DNA from: Fusarium oxysporum f. sp. lycopersici 4287
Lineage: Eukaryota > Ascomycota > Sordariomycetes > Hypocreales > Nectriaceae
Length of the DNA stretch: 64,000 nt
Direction: 5' to 3'
Assembly (NCBI RefSeq): GCF_000149955.1
Contig: NC_030993.1
Location: 1,154,068 to 1,218,067 of the forward strand
Below the pieces are notes generated by a model, which saw only the letters and a program-made list of their open reading frames with translations, was not told the origin of the DNA and did no database searches. Shown here one piece after another: positions 14,013 to 27,800 of this stretch (position 1 is the first letter of the stretch; the number at the start of each line of letters is the position of its first letter). Made by a program: the position numbers and the translations under genes.

Positions 14013-14540
14013 ATGAATTCGAGGCTTGTCTGTCGAGCTCTCACCTTTTCTTCCAGCCGTATCCCACCAAACCCCGCACGAGTCTCGCAACATATCAAAA
14101 CCATATCCAGACCTTTTACTCAGATCCCTACCGTCAAGATGGCCAACCGCGTGCACCGAATCACCATGTTCAAGCTGCCTAGCAAGGATGAGCAGGCCAA
14201 GCTTCTGGACCAGTACCACAAGCTCAATGCCTCTCAGCAAAAGGTGAGTCGCCTCCAGTCGTATCTCTATTTGTACATACCTGATTATCTGTTCAAGGAC
14301 GGCAAACCCTATATCCTCTCCATGGTTGTTGGCGCCGCCGATGAGGATGCTCGGTCTCAGGGATATACCTTTGTCTCCAAGACCGAGTTCGCTAGCATGG
14401 AGGACATGAAGTATTATGACGAGGGTTGCCAGGCTCACCAAGCGCTCAAGGACTTTGTCAAGGGCTCGCTTAATCCTCAGGGGGTTATGACCGTCTACTT
14501 CAAACCTCAGGCTGTTGGTGGTGCCGATCACACTTCCTGA
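14013..14540 (+). CDS. stress-responsive A/B barrel (Dabb) domain protein
   Basis: A small protein with a ferredoxin-like dimeric alpha/beta barrel. The body runs from MANRVHRITMFKLP (ATG at 14139) to the end. A 54-bp intron at 14244-14297 (GTGAGT...TTCAAG) is a multiple of three and stop-free. Removing it joins LNASQQK to DGKPYILSM, restoring the usual Dabb spacing before EFASMEDMKYYDEG. An upstream in-frame ATG at 14013 would add 42 residues rich in Arg and Ser with no acidic residue, which resembles a mitochondrial presequence; a further ATG lies at 13806. Whether the long or short form is made cannot be decided here. Members of this fold include stress proteins, and one plant member is a polyketide cyclase (olivetolic acid cyclase). 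It lies in the PKS neighbourhood, but the presequence argues for a general role. Confidence 0.8.
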   Translation: MNSRLVCRALTFSSSRIPPNPARVSQHIKTISRPFTQIPTVKMANRVHRITMFKLPSKDEQAKLLDQYHKLNASQQKVSRLQSYLYLYIPDYLFKDGKPYILSMVVGAADEDARSQGYTFVSKTEFASMEDMKYYDEGCQAHQALKDFVKGSLNPQGVMTVYFKPQAVGGADHTS

Positions 14541-16413
14541 ACAGGGAATCACGAAATAAGTCGAACAGCTACCTTCATACATCGATGCCTTGAAGAGTTC
14601 CGCAAAGTGGCATATTTATGTCCCCAACATATTCATCCGTGAACCGAACTGTGAGCGTGATGATATGAAAAGCACAGAACAAAGCCATGCCAGACCACCA
14701 ACATAATTGCAATTTTATTCATTTCAAAGGCATCAAGGCGTTGCTTTTGAGTACTCAAGAGAAAAATGCAAAGAGCCTTCGTTTTCCAGACTCCGGTCGC
14801 TCGCCGCGAACGGTACACAATTAGGTCACGATACTGGCCTCTCAATCATATTAGCCATTAAACACTGTGAAGGAAGTGCCAGCTTTACATTTCGAGCACC
14901 AGCCAGTTCCGTTTCTCCTCATAATCAAGACTCTGTTGAAGTTACTGTAGAAAACAAGCTCTGCAATTTTGCATAAAGAAACTTGAGAAGCATAATCACC
15001 GAAATAGAACACTGTATCACCTATCACCCACACTTTGCTCGCCGTCTGTACTCTTACTACAAGAAGTCGTCGTACGTGTAGACTTAAGTACAACTAATAC
15101 TATAGGGCCATAGAAACCTGCTAAGGGGCAAAGATCCCTGCAAAAACAACCAGTAACCTTTCCTGAAGAATCTGCGAAAGGACGATATTTGCTCACCTAA
15201 GAACAAGCGCTGCTGGTCTTCAGGGTTCCTTGAAATGAGCTCAAGTGTTACAGGAAACCCAGACGCTCAAGACGAAAAGTGCCGACTGTCCGTCTGAGGA
15301 GTTTTGCGCGAGTCTGACCCAAAGGAGATGTTTATTCCGATCCAAGAATTTGCTATCAATACGTACGAAATTAAGTATCGATATTGAGAGAGTCCTACAG
15401 GCGAGGGGTCGGGTACGATTAATATAGTGAAGATTTTAGAAGTTGTTGAGAAACGATAAAATGGTCGTCAATTGCCTTGCAAGTTATCTCGATAGGTTAG
15501 AAAAGAACACGAATATCGAAAAAGAGAAGCAATAGTACACACATCGTGCATGTTTTCTGCCAGATCTCGACGTCCAAATATGACTACAGTCGTGCTCGTC
15601 ACACGACACTCCCCAGAGAAAGTATTGCCATAGGATCTCGTTTTGATGAACAATTCTCTGTGAAGGCTTAGGACCGGGAGAAATGAGGCCACAATGGGTA
15701 AAACTCGAGACATGTAGCTTGATAATTTTCCAACGCCCCGTTTGTCTTGACTCTCGAAACATACTCCATTTGCGGCACCAAACCGTCTCAAAGACGGCTC
15801 TTGCGTTATCACGAGGTCTCTCAAAGAAACCCCGCTTGCGGACTTTCGTGCATGACCGACTGGCCGAGGAGAAACACCAAGTTTGTAGTACAGTAGTAAC
15901 TGCAGTCGGCGCCTCTACAATCAGTTGATTCAGCGTTGTGTTCTATGCAAGGTTGGGCACCAGAGTAGTACAAGGGAGCTATTTGCTTAAGAATCATCAC
16001 GAGTAACTGAGACTTGTCTTGGGATGCCTTTGTCTTCAGGTACGGGAACCACCCATTTCGTAGTCCTTTCAGTGGCACACTATGCAACAGGGCTTTATCG
16101 TCGCTTTTGCAGTCGAGCGGTTGAGTTCAAAATTAACCGTCAGCTAACGAGCCATTGTATTCTTTCATTGCTATTGTATTCAAAGAATATCAGTATCTGA
16201 AGACCTATGCTAACAGAGCCCCCGTACATATGCTACCGTACGCCGCGATAATCAGAATATTTCAACAGCCATATACGAGAAAACACACAAGCCTGTAAGC
16301 TAACGCCAAATATGCCACCCAAAACCAAAACCAACTTGTTCGCGCCAGGATCGATCTGTTTGGGATCGAATATAGTGGTGCACAATAAACTAAAAGAATG
16401 ATATGAATCAGTC
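14541..16413. other. intergenic
   Basis: No supported gene. Frames at 14707-14976, 15468-15824 (-) and 15821-16087 (-) lack motifs and look like chance. Confidence 0.5.
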
Positions 16414-18403
16414 TCAAACAGAACGGCGTATACTGGATATATCCGTCATCTCTGTCGCAGATTCACTGCCTCTTCTGGAAGAAAACCGATCCTTAGGAAA
16501 AGCCGTCAACCTTTCCAGGGGCGCTGGGTTTCTTTCCAGCGAGAAAAGAGATAAAGCTGTCATGACGGCACACACGAGCATCATGACCTTAATTTCTTCA
16601 GCAAACGCACCGGCATAAACATCCCTAACTAAGTCTCGTAGATGTCCCGGTAGTTGTAGGCTTGTCAGTGGTGATCGGTGGAGACTGGCGAGTTGAGCGG
16701 ATGTCAAATGGTCCTGGAGATATTCATTGACGTGGGAGTTGAAAATGACAGTACAAACCGCAAGACCAATGCAACCGCCCAAGACACGAGCCTGCGATAC
16801 TGCACCTTGCGCAGAGGCGAGCTCACTCCGTTCAGCGGCGAGTATACTGGTCATGATAGTTGCGGCAGAGAAAGAAAGACCGACGCCAAGCCCGAAGATT
16901 GCTTGGAAGGCATACTGGGCTTTACTGTGTGAGTCTGGTCCCGTCAACATTGACATTAGACCGACTCCAAGGAGTTGTAGACACGATGCCCCCAGAAGAG
17001 TCATGGACGTGTTGTTTCTCCGGCTCGAAATGGCCCCCCCGAGAAACGAGCCAACGGCACAAGCGCCAAGCATAGGGAGGATATGCAACCCTGCCGTTAG
17101 GACTTCTTCACGGCTGACAATTTGAAACCTTTCCGGAATGACGATAGAAAGTGAGATATAAGGAAACCCGGTGAATAAAGTAACCCTAATTGGTGTCAAT
17201 TGCGATCACTGGCGAATCTTTGTTTTCCAACTTACAGTAATCCGGCAGAGTATACTCTTTGAAGCATCAATCGAATCGGGAAAATTGGCTCGATGTTGCG
17301 CAATGGCCTTGTCTCCAGGTGCACCTCCCACCACACGAACACGAGCCAGCTCACGCCTGAAATGACCAAAGCAGAGATGATCTCTGGGCTCCCCCAAGCG
17401 AACGTATCTGAGCCAGCTTGCTGAACAGCGAACACAAGAAAGCCCGAACTGGTAAGGAGGGTTGCGCTTCCAAGGAAATCAATGCTGGCGAAAGCCTTCC
17501 ATGAGAAGAAGGGTGCCACTTCTTCGTGCGGCCAGAGATTTGTAATTGCGAGGATCGCAAACAAGCCGAAAGGGATGCTGACGTCGTCAGTATTTCTTCA
17601 AGTATGTACCAAAATACTTACTTCATGTTGAACAACCACCTCCAGTCTGAAAGCTGAGAAACTGCACCGCCGATGATGGGACCCAGTACAAAGGCGACAG
17701 CGAGGGTAGCACCAATCATAGCCCCTATCAGACTGGGACTGTGAGAAGGCCCAACCTCTACCAGGCCGATCTGTGTTAAGCTGTACAGACCAGATGCACC
17801 CATTCCTTGGAAAGCGCGGCATACAACCCTAAAAGGGGTCAGCTTGAGAACAGATTACAGAGCAGGCGGCATACAAAGCTGTCATACTAGTTGCCGATCC
17901 ACAGCCCTGTGAGAAACCAACGAAAATGACCCATGATACCACGAGTATGTTGCGCCGTCCATAGATGTCACTCAATTTGGACACACAGGCAGCGAATCCT
18001 GTTGCATCCTGTCAAGGGATGTTCTCTTGGTTCACGATCTTGCAAGGGACTCACCCATGTATGTGAGGAGGTACGCTAGAACTATCCAAGGGGCGTTTGT
18101 GAAATCGTCAAGGTCGTGCGAGATGGTGACGAGCGAAGTCGAGACGATGGAAGTGTCGAGGCTCGAAAAGAGAAGTCCAGCCAACAACCTGAATATGTCA
18201 ATTAGCAAGTATCATATGCCAAGGCAGTAACTCCCTTACGAGATGACAAGAACTACTCGTCGAGGCCCAGTGATCGAATGTTTGCGCAATCCGATAACCT
18301 CCGTTGTCATTGGAGCATTCTCTTCCAATGCATTCTCCGTCACTGCTATTTGACCCAGGGATGGGTTTGGATAGGAGAGAGACATTCGATATTCGTTGGC
18401 CAT
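16414..18403 (-). CDS. MFS drug/metabolite efflux transporter, 14-TM type
   Basis: An integral membrane proton antiporter of about 580 aa of the fungal DHA2-like family. Six exons read on the minus strand: 18403-18240, 18188-18055, 17998-17875, 17828-17622, 17577-17236 and 17185-16414; all five introns are 44-56 bp and every junction keeps frame. TM1 begins at about residue 50 with LLAGLLFSSLDTSIVSTSL, the usual LDxTIV motif as LDTSIV. SKLSDIYGRR is the loop 2-3 motif. FVLGPIIGGAVSQ is the antiporter motif C region, followed by WRWLFNMNIPFG. The C-terminal half holds further TM segments and a charged tail ending SSIRRSV. The start is the first ATG in frame, giving a 45-residue cytosolic tail. 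It lies 3.4 kb from the divergently transcribed PKS, so export of its product is a plausible job (inference). Confidence 0.93.
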
Positions 18404-21400
18404 CTTTGCTATCGGTCTTTTCCCCCGCTCCAAATATTTCGATGCAATTTCTTGAGAGCGCTTGAGTGCTTGGAGATAGATTGGGATCCGATGTCGAAGC
18501 TGAAGAGTCGATTTAAGAAACCAGAAGATTGGTAGTGAAGATAAGTAATAGTGCAGCTAAAGGCCTGGGGCAGCAGTCGAGTTTTCTCAAGCGAAGGCAC
18601 GGCCTCCGGTCTTGACAAAGTAGGAGCCCTTTGATTTTGGTACGTTCCTGGAAAGAAAAGACTCTCGTACCTAGAGTTGAGATAATCTGTTGGTAGGTAC
18701 TAATTCAAAGATCTTTAGTTGTATCCGATTGGAAAAGTTTGGAGCTCTTCATATCGAGTCGATCTGCAGAGAATCTGGAGGCGAAGAGACAACACACCTG
18801 ACTTTGAACATAACACTCTTGAAACATTCATACCACTTGGTAACTATATTGCCGGAGAAGGCGAAGGACCGAATTAATATTGAGACACGGTCCTCAAACG
18901 TTACACGACTACAAGCGAAGAGGCCACTCAATACCGTCGCCAACCTCAAACATCTGCACCGAAGAAAATAACCAAAAGGCTTTTACAACTGCGGAGTACA
19001 TGAGATCTTTTCTGACAGTGACACGGCTCTAGGAGTAGTGGCTATGACGGGTGCTGTGATACGCAGGGCATTGCTCCCATGTTAATCATGATTTTCTATG
19101 GCCCACTGATTGGTGATACAGGTAAGAAGAAGCTTTGAGAGCAGGAGTCTGAGATGAACGAAAGGCACAAGGTGATGAATTTCAAAGATGTCTTTGTGTG
19201 AGTCCTGTCTGCGTGACATGGTACATTGGGTGAGTTGATACGAAGCAAACCGGAGGCCATTGTCAACAGCTTTGTTTGCTCTATCCATAACGGGAAAATC
19301 CTCTAGCCGCCGCTTGATAATCCAAACGAAGGGACCTCGGTAAAACTGTAGGATCCCGCTTGTGTGGTGGTTGCACATGGCACGGCTCTCTGCTCGTGGC
19401 TGGGTCAGAGTTTTGGCTACCTAGACGAAGAGTTGTTGGTTCTCAACTCGCTAGTGTTATTTGGATTACACACTACAATAATTTAAAGCTCAGTCAGAAA
19501 TATAATCTGGGGGCAACTAGTTGTTCATGATAAACCTACCGCTCATGTGTAAGAGTGCTAGCGTTGTGTTCATGAATTTAGTTTGTTCAGTCCTAGCTGA
19601 GCCCCTCTCGCTTGCACAAGAACCTCAGGCAAGACGTTTCTTGTGAACAAATCTGGGTATCAGATAAGACCTTAAGGTTGAGGGACACATCGGTAATGGT
19701 TGGGTATGCCAAAGCGTCTTGACTGGTGGGTAGCTGCGTTGTACGGCTGAGTCTTTAGGTAGCTGGACAGCCAAACGACGCTCGCCTGGCGCTACCTGTG
19801 CAACTTTGTTCCACACCCTTGCAAGATAATCGGATGATCCAGGAACACGATGGCTTGATGGCGAGAAATATGTTCAAGACACTGTGTTCGGCTAATGGCT
19901 CTGGGATGGACAACCCGTCTTGAAATTGACGAGCCGTTCCACGTGATGATATTGAAGTATGGTAGTCTCCCGCAACTTAAACTCTACTCGGAAATTGCGA
20001 CAAAAGATATGACTATAGCCTATCATCTTGTTGTTCCCATTATGGGGACGCTCCCATCTGACGTAGTGCGGTCCCTGCTTCGGGAGGCTACCAACGGCTA
20101 TTCCCCAGTCGGTCTTCCATGCATGGCATGGCATACCTCATGTAGCCGTTGCGGAACAGTAAGCTTCCCGTATGTAATAATGGGACACCCAATCGATTTT
20201 CGTTGGTGCGCTGATTGATCTTACCAGCCTGTTTCCAGTTTATGTTGGCCTTTCACACGTATGTCATCTTGCATCAGCTTAGTCCATCCGAAGTGGTTCA
20301 GAGCCATGCTGTCAGATATGCAGCTGCATTTCTTGCGAACTACCTTCGTGAGAGATCATTTCTCACCGCTGAAGCCCAGATGAAGAAAAAATGACTATTC
20401 GAGCTATGTTTGCAGCGAACTCTCCTCTTGGAACGATGGACCAGAGCGTGGCCTGCTATCATCCTCCAGTATCATTACTTAGTCGTTAAAAAGCTAGTTA
20501 GTATCAGTTTCCTCCTCTGTGTTCATCTGCAGCCTGATGATTGTCAAAAGCTTCGCTATAGTTATGGAAGTTTGTATGCCAAGATCATCGTAGAAGTTGC
20601 CCTTCCTTACGACTTGTTGGCATTACTCCTGTTTTCATGTCTGTGCTTCGAAACCCAATGAACACTAAGCTAGTTCCAATGCCCGTGGATTTCAGGTGTC
20701 GCACTACACTCTTATAGATAAAGGTAATGTATAATTTGCTTCTTTGTCTTGAACATTCTATCTGGAACAATCCTTGACTATGCATCTAATCCGTTCCTTT
20801 CCCACATGCTGCTCTAGATATGCCCTGTTCAGCATCAGAACAAAGCTTGACAGGCAAGGCGGCGCGTCAAATAAATAGAACTTTGCGGAAAGGAGTATAA
20901 GGTTCATCTGAAAGGGCGGTAAAGCTTCTAGACCGATTTAAAAGAGGTACGATGCCTTCTAGACTTGACGGGATATTGCAGTAAGCCTCCATCCAGAGCA
21001 AGCTGCCGTCGACAGAAGATCCTGGCAATCAGTTTTCCCACCATCATAAGATTCTATACAAAGAACAGCAGGATGATCATCTTTGATCTAAGCTTTCCTG
21101 CAGTTCTTGGCATCAAGAAGATGCCTTCAAATGGTTCACACCGACTATAACACGGGCAGCCCTAAGCCATGGGGCGCAAAGCATCGATGACGGCATCGGC
21201 CCTATTTACTTCTTGAAACATAGTTCAACAAGGCGATTATATAGGCCCGGTTGCTACAGTTTGATCCATGGAAAGAGCCAAATATGAACTCCCGCCCCCT
21301 TTCTTTCATTCTGGCCACAAACACAAGGATAGATAATATCTAGTTATTATCACTAAAAGGATCTTTTGAACCTAATAATTCCCAGGTTCTTCTTTCTCTC

Positions 21401-21800
21401 TCATTGCTTCATTATCATCCGAGTGAAATTCTGATAAGACCTCAGTATCTGTCTGCCAGTGTTAAGTACCTACCTCGACTTCTCGCACCAACTCTAAACT
21501 CCTTACCGATTCTTGGCATTGCGGACACTGGCAATATATCCTCTATCACTGGCAGACCGACGGTCAGTGGTTCACTAGGGTATCCAGTTATTCTCATAGT
21601 CTTGAAATCTCAGAATCGACCTGCTGGAATTGTCTTTCCTTTCCTCTTCTTTACAAGAGCCACTTTTGCTACCAACGAAACCCTTACCGCTGCGTCCTAT
21701 CTTGATTCATTCTGGATATTTCTGAAGGAAAGAGACGATAAAGTAATATTTTGCTGCCGTCTTGTTTTGCATTGACTTTCGGAGGTGTGCTTTGGGCGTC
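18404..21800. other. divergent intergenic region, MFS to PKS
   Basis: 3.4 kb without a supported gene between two divergent genes. Frames at 19895-20218, 20410-20661 and 21404-21775 (+) have no motif; the last lies in the presumed PKS leader. No DNA-binding-site array could be recognised by eye. Confidence 0.5.
21235..21246 (+). promoter_or_regulatory. possible TATA box of the PKS gene
   Basis: GATTATATAGGC is a good TATA-like element. It lies about 560 bases upstream of the ATG at 21801, so the leader would be long or contain an intron. By sequence only. Confidence 0.35.
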
Positions 21801-24800
21801 ATGGAGAACGACATTGCCATCGTAGGCATTGGTCTGCGATTCCCTGGCGATGCCTCTTCCCCAGAAGAACTATGGAAAGTTCTGGAGCGTGGAGAGTCTC
21901 AGTGGTCTGAGTTCCCCAAGGACCGTCTCAACATCGACGGGTACTATCATCCCAGCAGTGATCGACAGGGTAGTGTAAGTGAACAACAACATACTTCTGG
22001 TCGAGATAACATGGCTGAATGATATGACTTGAGCAGATTTCTTTCCGTGGAGCTCATTTCATCAAGGGCAATTTTGCTTCTTTTGATGCTTCCGTAAGTT
22101 TTGGTCCTGTGGCTCGTAGTTGCTATAGTTACTCGGTTAACGTTGCTCTTTCCTCTAGTTCTTCTCGATTTCGGCGGAAGATGCCAAAGCTATCGATCCA
22201 CAACAACGAATTCTCCTTGAAGCTTCATATGAGGCACTTGAAAATGGTTAGTCTATCAAGGTACCTAAGCTATGCTGGCCGAAACTGACGATGGAACTTT
22301 AGCGGGAATCCGCAAAGAAGATATCGATGGCAGCGATGCGGCTGTGTATGTCGGTTCTTTTGTCAAAGGTAAGTATATCTGATATTTGGTGAAATTCCTT
22401 GCTAATTCTGCTAGACTACGAGCAAGTCTGTCTCCGAGATCCGGATTGGCAGCCTCAGTACGCTGCTACTGGAAACGGCATTGCCATTATGGCAAATCGA
22501 ATCTCGCACTTCTTCAACCTTCACGGCCCCAGCATGACTATTGATACAGGCTGCAGTGGCAGTCTTGTGTCTGTTCACCTTGCCTCACAGAGCCTTCGGG
22601 CAAAAGAGACGTCACTTGTAGGTGTAATATCCACCATTTTCAATTCGTGCGTGGATGCTGACGAGTTTGTAGGCGATTGCCGCTGGGGCTGGTATGATTC
22701 TTACGCCCAATACTATGATGCCTATGACAGCTCTAAATTTCCTAAGCCCTCATGGTAAATGCTTCACTTTCGACTCTCGAGCCAATGGTTATGGTAGAGG
22801 CGAGGGTATCGGTGTTGTTGTCATGAAGCGTTTATCAGATGCCATTCGCGATAACGATACAATTCGTGCAGTTATTCGAGCAACAAAAGTCAACCAGGAC
22901 GGTCATACGACAGGTAGGGTGGTTACTATTTGCTTCATAGCAGCAATACTAATAGTCAAAGGCATTACCCTTCCCAGCAAGGAGGCCCAAGTCGCCAACA
23001 TTAACTCTGTTTACGAGTCTGCCGGCCTTGACTTCAGTCAAACAGGTTATGTTGAGTGCCACGGCACGGGAACTAAAGCTGGAGATTGGCGCGAACTAAA
23101 AGCTATTTCAGAGTCACTTTGCACTGTTCGCGACATCGATAATCCCATTGTCGTCGGCTCGATCAAGCCCAACATTGGCCATCTCGAAGGCGCCGCCGGT
23201 GTAGCAGGCCTCATCAAGGGCGTTCTGACTCTAGAACATGCCAAAATCCCACCCAATATCAATTTCGAGAAGCCCAATCCTGACATTGACTTCAAAGAGT
23301 GGAAGGTCAAGGTTTGTAGGAGCATCTTACTGCACTCAACTATCGCTGACAGTCGTAGGTACCAACCGAACTACTCGACTGGCCTGTCTGTGGCTTACGC
23401 CGTGTCAGTGTCAACTGCTTCGGTTTCGGAGGCACAAACGCCCATGTTATCATGGACGAGGCGCCTCGTTATCTGTCAGCGCGTGGACTTAGGGGGAACC
23501 ACAACTCTTTTGAGGCGATCACCTCTTCCCGCAGAACATCCAATACCAAGGCATCGTTCGAGCCTCAGCTTTTTGTCTTCTCGTCCCACGACAAATTGGG
23601 TGTGCGGCGCATTATGGAATCACACATCCCTTACTTGGAGTCACAGGGGGAAGACGACACAGCCTTTTTGCACAATTATGCCTACACACTTGGCTCTCGC
23701 CGATCCAACCTTGAATGGAAGCATGCCGTGGTCGCGAAGTCTCGAGAGGACCTGATCGTCAAACTTCAGAACATTGACGAATCCTTATTCAAAAGAACAT
23801 CAAAGAACAAGCAGCCCAATATATGCTTTCTTTTTTGTGGCCAGGGCGCTCAATTTGCGCAGATGGGTAAAGATCTTCTCCCCTTCGAAGCGTTCCACGA
23901 TGCATTGGAAGCCGGTTCTCGATACATGAAGAACAAACTCGCCAGTGAATTCGACCTCCTCGAGGAAATTCTCAAAGACGAGGCCGAGACTCGAATATCT
24001 GACTCAAGAATCTCGCAACCCGCGACTACAGCTATTCAGATGGCTCTCGTTGACCTCTTGGATTCATTTCATGTCGCTCCTAATTATGTCATTGGGCACT
24101 CCTCTGGGGAAATCGCAGCAGCGTACGCATCGGGTGCTCTCACCAAGGAAGAAGCTTGGGAGGTTGCTTATTATCGCGGACTCGTTGCTTCGTCCCTTGC
24201 CATTGAACACACTCGCACACAGGGCTCCATGATGGTGGTTGGCCTTTCCGTTCTTGATCTTGACGAAAGTTATGATGACAAGACGTACCCTTGCGAAGTT
24301 GCTTGTGTGAATGGTCCTCGGTCCCTGACATTATCTGGCAGGAAGGAAAATATCGAGGGTGCCTTCAGGGAACTTTCTGCGAAAGGTATCTTCTGTCGCA
24401 TTCTTCCCGTCAAGGTTGCCTATCATTCCTCGGACATGCTTAAGATTGAGAAAGAGTACAAGTCTGCTTTGAGATTGATTAATCCGCGTCAGCACCGGAA
24501 ATCGGTTACAATGTTCTCTTCCGTCACTGGAGAGGAAATTGACGGGCACGAGCTTAACAACAAGTACTGGACTTTGAACTTGGTGTCCCCTGTCGTGTTC
24601 ATGTCAGCTATAAGCACTATGCTGCAGCTTCCGTCCGACAAGTCCCCAGATATCATTGTTGAGCTAAGCCCTAGTTCAACTCTGCGCTCGCCAGTTCTCG
24701 ATATAATAACATTCTTTGGCTTTCCGACTCCGCCCAGATATAGCACTATCCTTGACCGAAAGGTCCATGGCGCAATGTCGCTCCTAGGTACTATGGCCGA

Positions 24801-27800
24801 GCTCTGGGAATGTGGGTGTAAATTCAGCATGGAAAAGGTTGTCACTCGAGGGTCCTATCAGATACCCCTTAAATCTCTAGCTGATCTTCCACCTTACCCG
24901 TGGAATCACACTAGATCTTATTGGCACGAGTCTCATCTTGGTGAAGCAACACGATTCAGAGAGTTTCCTCGTCAAGATCTGATCGGTGCTCCCACAGGTG
25001 ATGCTATCTCCTTCGAACCTCGTTGGCGGGGTTTTCTCCGCATTGCCGAGAACCCCTGGATCCAAGACCATCAGATACAAAAGACGATCATCTACCCTGC
25101 TGCTGGTATGATCGCCATGGCCCTCCAAGGCGCCTACCAGGCCACCAAGGGCCAAGAGAACGTCCTTGGATATGAAATCATCAACATGCGTATCGAAAGA
25201 GCTATGATCGTACCAACCACAGCACATGGACTGGAAATGGCCATGAACTTCAAGAGTGTATCTTGCACGTCTGTTCACAGTTTGCAAGGTGCTGCTTTTG
25301 ACTTTTGCATCTATTCGAAGCAATTGAAATCTTCTTGGGAACAGAACGCTACTGGCCGTATCGAGGTGCGATATATGCGTGGGCAATGGAAGATTGCCTT
25401 TCAGAAACATCGCGAAGAGTACGAGTTGCTCAAAGGGTCCTGCCTGGAACCAGTTGTACCTCGACAACTCTATGAGCTTCTTGACATTGTGGGTATGAAT
25501 TATGGTTCTCTTTTTCAGAATATCATCCACATACGCAAGAGCAAGGGCGCGTGCGTCACCAAGATACGCATTCCTGACACGCGCTCCAAGATGCCTGCAA
25601 AGTTCGAGTATGATCATCTAATTCATCCTGCAACTCTAGATTCCATGTTTCAAACACCCTTCGCTATCGAGAGTGAACCTATGGTCCCATCTTTCATTGA
25701 GAGCATTTTTGTTTCGGCAAAGGTTTCCAGTGACATCAACAAGGAATTTGATGGTTACTCTACCGCCACTCGAGTTGGTGTTCGCGACGCAAGCGCAGAT
25801 ATCTCCATGGCCCAGTCTGGCTGGGAACAACCATCAGTTATAATCCGTGGTCTCCGTTTCACTGGCATCTCTGGATCATCCCGAGAAGGGGACGGGTTTC
25901 TTCCAAATAACCGCACTCTATGCACTCAGGTCTCGTGGATGGAAGACATCACTTGCTCAAGGACAGAAAATGTCGAGGATTTTGTCAAAAGGCTCGCACA
26001 TAAGCTGCCAGGACTTTCTATTCTCCAAGTTGGCGGTACATCTGACACCACACAGAAGATTGTCAGTGCTTTGACCAGCCCCGAGGGCCAAAGACCTTGG
26101 CTTTCTCGTTACACTTTAGCTGAGGCTAGCCCTGACGACAGAATTTTTGATATTGCGTCCGTTTTTGCAGGAACTGCTGCCGAGCCTTTCATCGAGAAAA
26201 GACCTGTAGATGGTTCAGAGCCTCTCCCTGACTACGACCTGATTCTTGTTTGTTCTCGAAGTGAAATCGACATCGCCAAGCTCAGTTCTCACTTGAAACG
26301 CCCCGGCTATATCATGGAAAACTGCCCGGATGGAAACCCCGACCTCGATGAGACCATCTCACATGATTACAACGAAGTTGATGGTAAGAAAGTGGAGATC
26401 AAACTTCGGGTGAATCGCAAGAACCTAGCTGAAGATTGGCTATCTGTCCCCGATGTTGCCATCCTGCTGCCCGACAATCCTCCTTCAGAGACGCAATGGC
26501 TTGCGGGAAAGCTTATCATGGAGCGCCAATCTAGCGTGCAAATGCGCACCATGCAACTCAACGAAGTCTTAAGCGATCCCTCAAGACTGAAGAACAAGAT
26601 CGTCATCTCTCTTCTCGACTTTTCAGCAGGATCCAATGCAGGTGCATGCGTCTACAACTGAACTGAGACAGAGTTCAACGCTTTCCATAGTGTTCATCAG
26701 GTAGTGAAGGGAATTCTCTGGATCTTCCCGCAGGCCCACATGGCCCGATGAATCCGAAAGGAGCTCCCGTCATCGCTCTTGCGCGCACACTCATGTCAGA
26801 AGAGCCCCTGAAAACATTTGTGACATTTGACTTGAGTATGAGCACACCTCTGAATTCCTCATCGGTTGTTCAAAATGTCAACAAGATCTTCCTTCAAGCA
26901 TTCGTATCAGACCAAGGCTCTGGTCCACGTGAACTGGAGTATGCTGAGAGAAACGGCGTGATTTGCGTCCCCCGCCTCGTCCCTATTGGACCGCTGAATG
27001 ATGTTGTTGAGAATGGCATTTCTAGCGAGGTCACCAAGGTATCATTCCACAGCTACCCACGTCATCTGAAGCTTCATGTCTCGCAACCCGGCCTCACAGA
27101 TGATAGCTTGGTATTTACTGCTGGAACTAGATATGCTCCTCAGCCTGGGGAAGTTGAAGTTATATTCGAAAGCGCACCTCTCGACTTCATCGACTTGGAG
27201 ACTGCCATGGGCAAAACCTTGGAATCTGAGGTTGGGTCTGAAATATGTGGCCGCATCGGCCGAATTGGCCGCAACGTTTCTGGATTCATGACGGGTGATC
27301 TTGTGAGCGGTCTTGTGACTAGTGGCTCCGTTCAAAGTAATGTCAACATAGACAGTCGCTTTGTGTCAAAGTGGTCATCTCGTCTTTCCTTTAGCCATTT
27401 CGTTAGAGCTTTTCATTGTTTTGATAAGGTTGGAAGACTTGGTCCAGGAAAGTCAGTTCTTATTCATGCTGGAGCAAGCGGAGTCGGGATGGCTGCTATT
27501 ATAGTAGCCTTTGCACTCTCTGCCGAGGTGTTTGTGACCGTTATGGGACCAAATTCGGACAAACAACGAGCATTTCTGGAAGAGTCCGGCGTAAAGAAGG
27601 CAAACATTGTCCACGCCGACTCGGATCTCTTTACTACAGTTGTCTGTAATCGTTCGGGACACGGGGTTGATCTCGTCTACAACGCTACACAGAGACATAT
27701 CGAAGACAATTTCAAGTGCGTTCGCCGAGGTATGTTCAGTTTTTCTCCTATAACTGCATATTCACTGACTTCTTACAGGAGGTATTGTCGTACAATTTTC

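Noticed and set aside
19895..20218. 107-codon frame between MFS and PKS
   Set aside because: No domain or composition bias supporting a gene; likely chance.
22552..23080. KS motif variants DTGCSGSL and GTGTKAGDWRE as signs of an inactive KS
   Set aside because: The active-site Cys and both His motifs are present, and I recall the same variants in other fungal reducing PKSs.
26642..26733. A 92-bp intron that would remove both PKS lesions and restore frame
   Set aside because: Donor GTGCAT is non-consensus, there is no branch site near the acceptor, and it would delete conserved residues (FNAFH...KGILWI) of the PKS linker. Kept as a less likely alternative.
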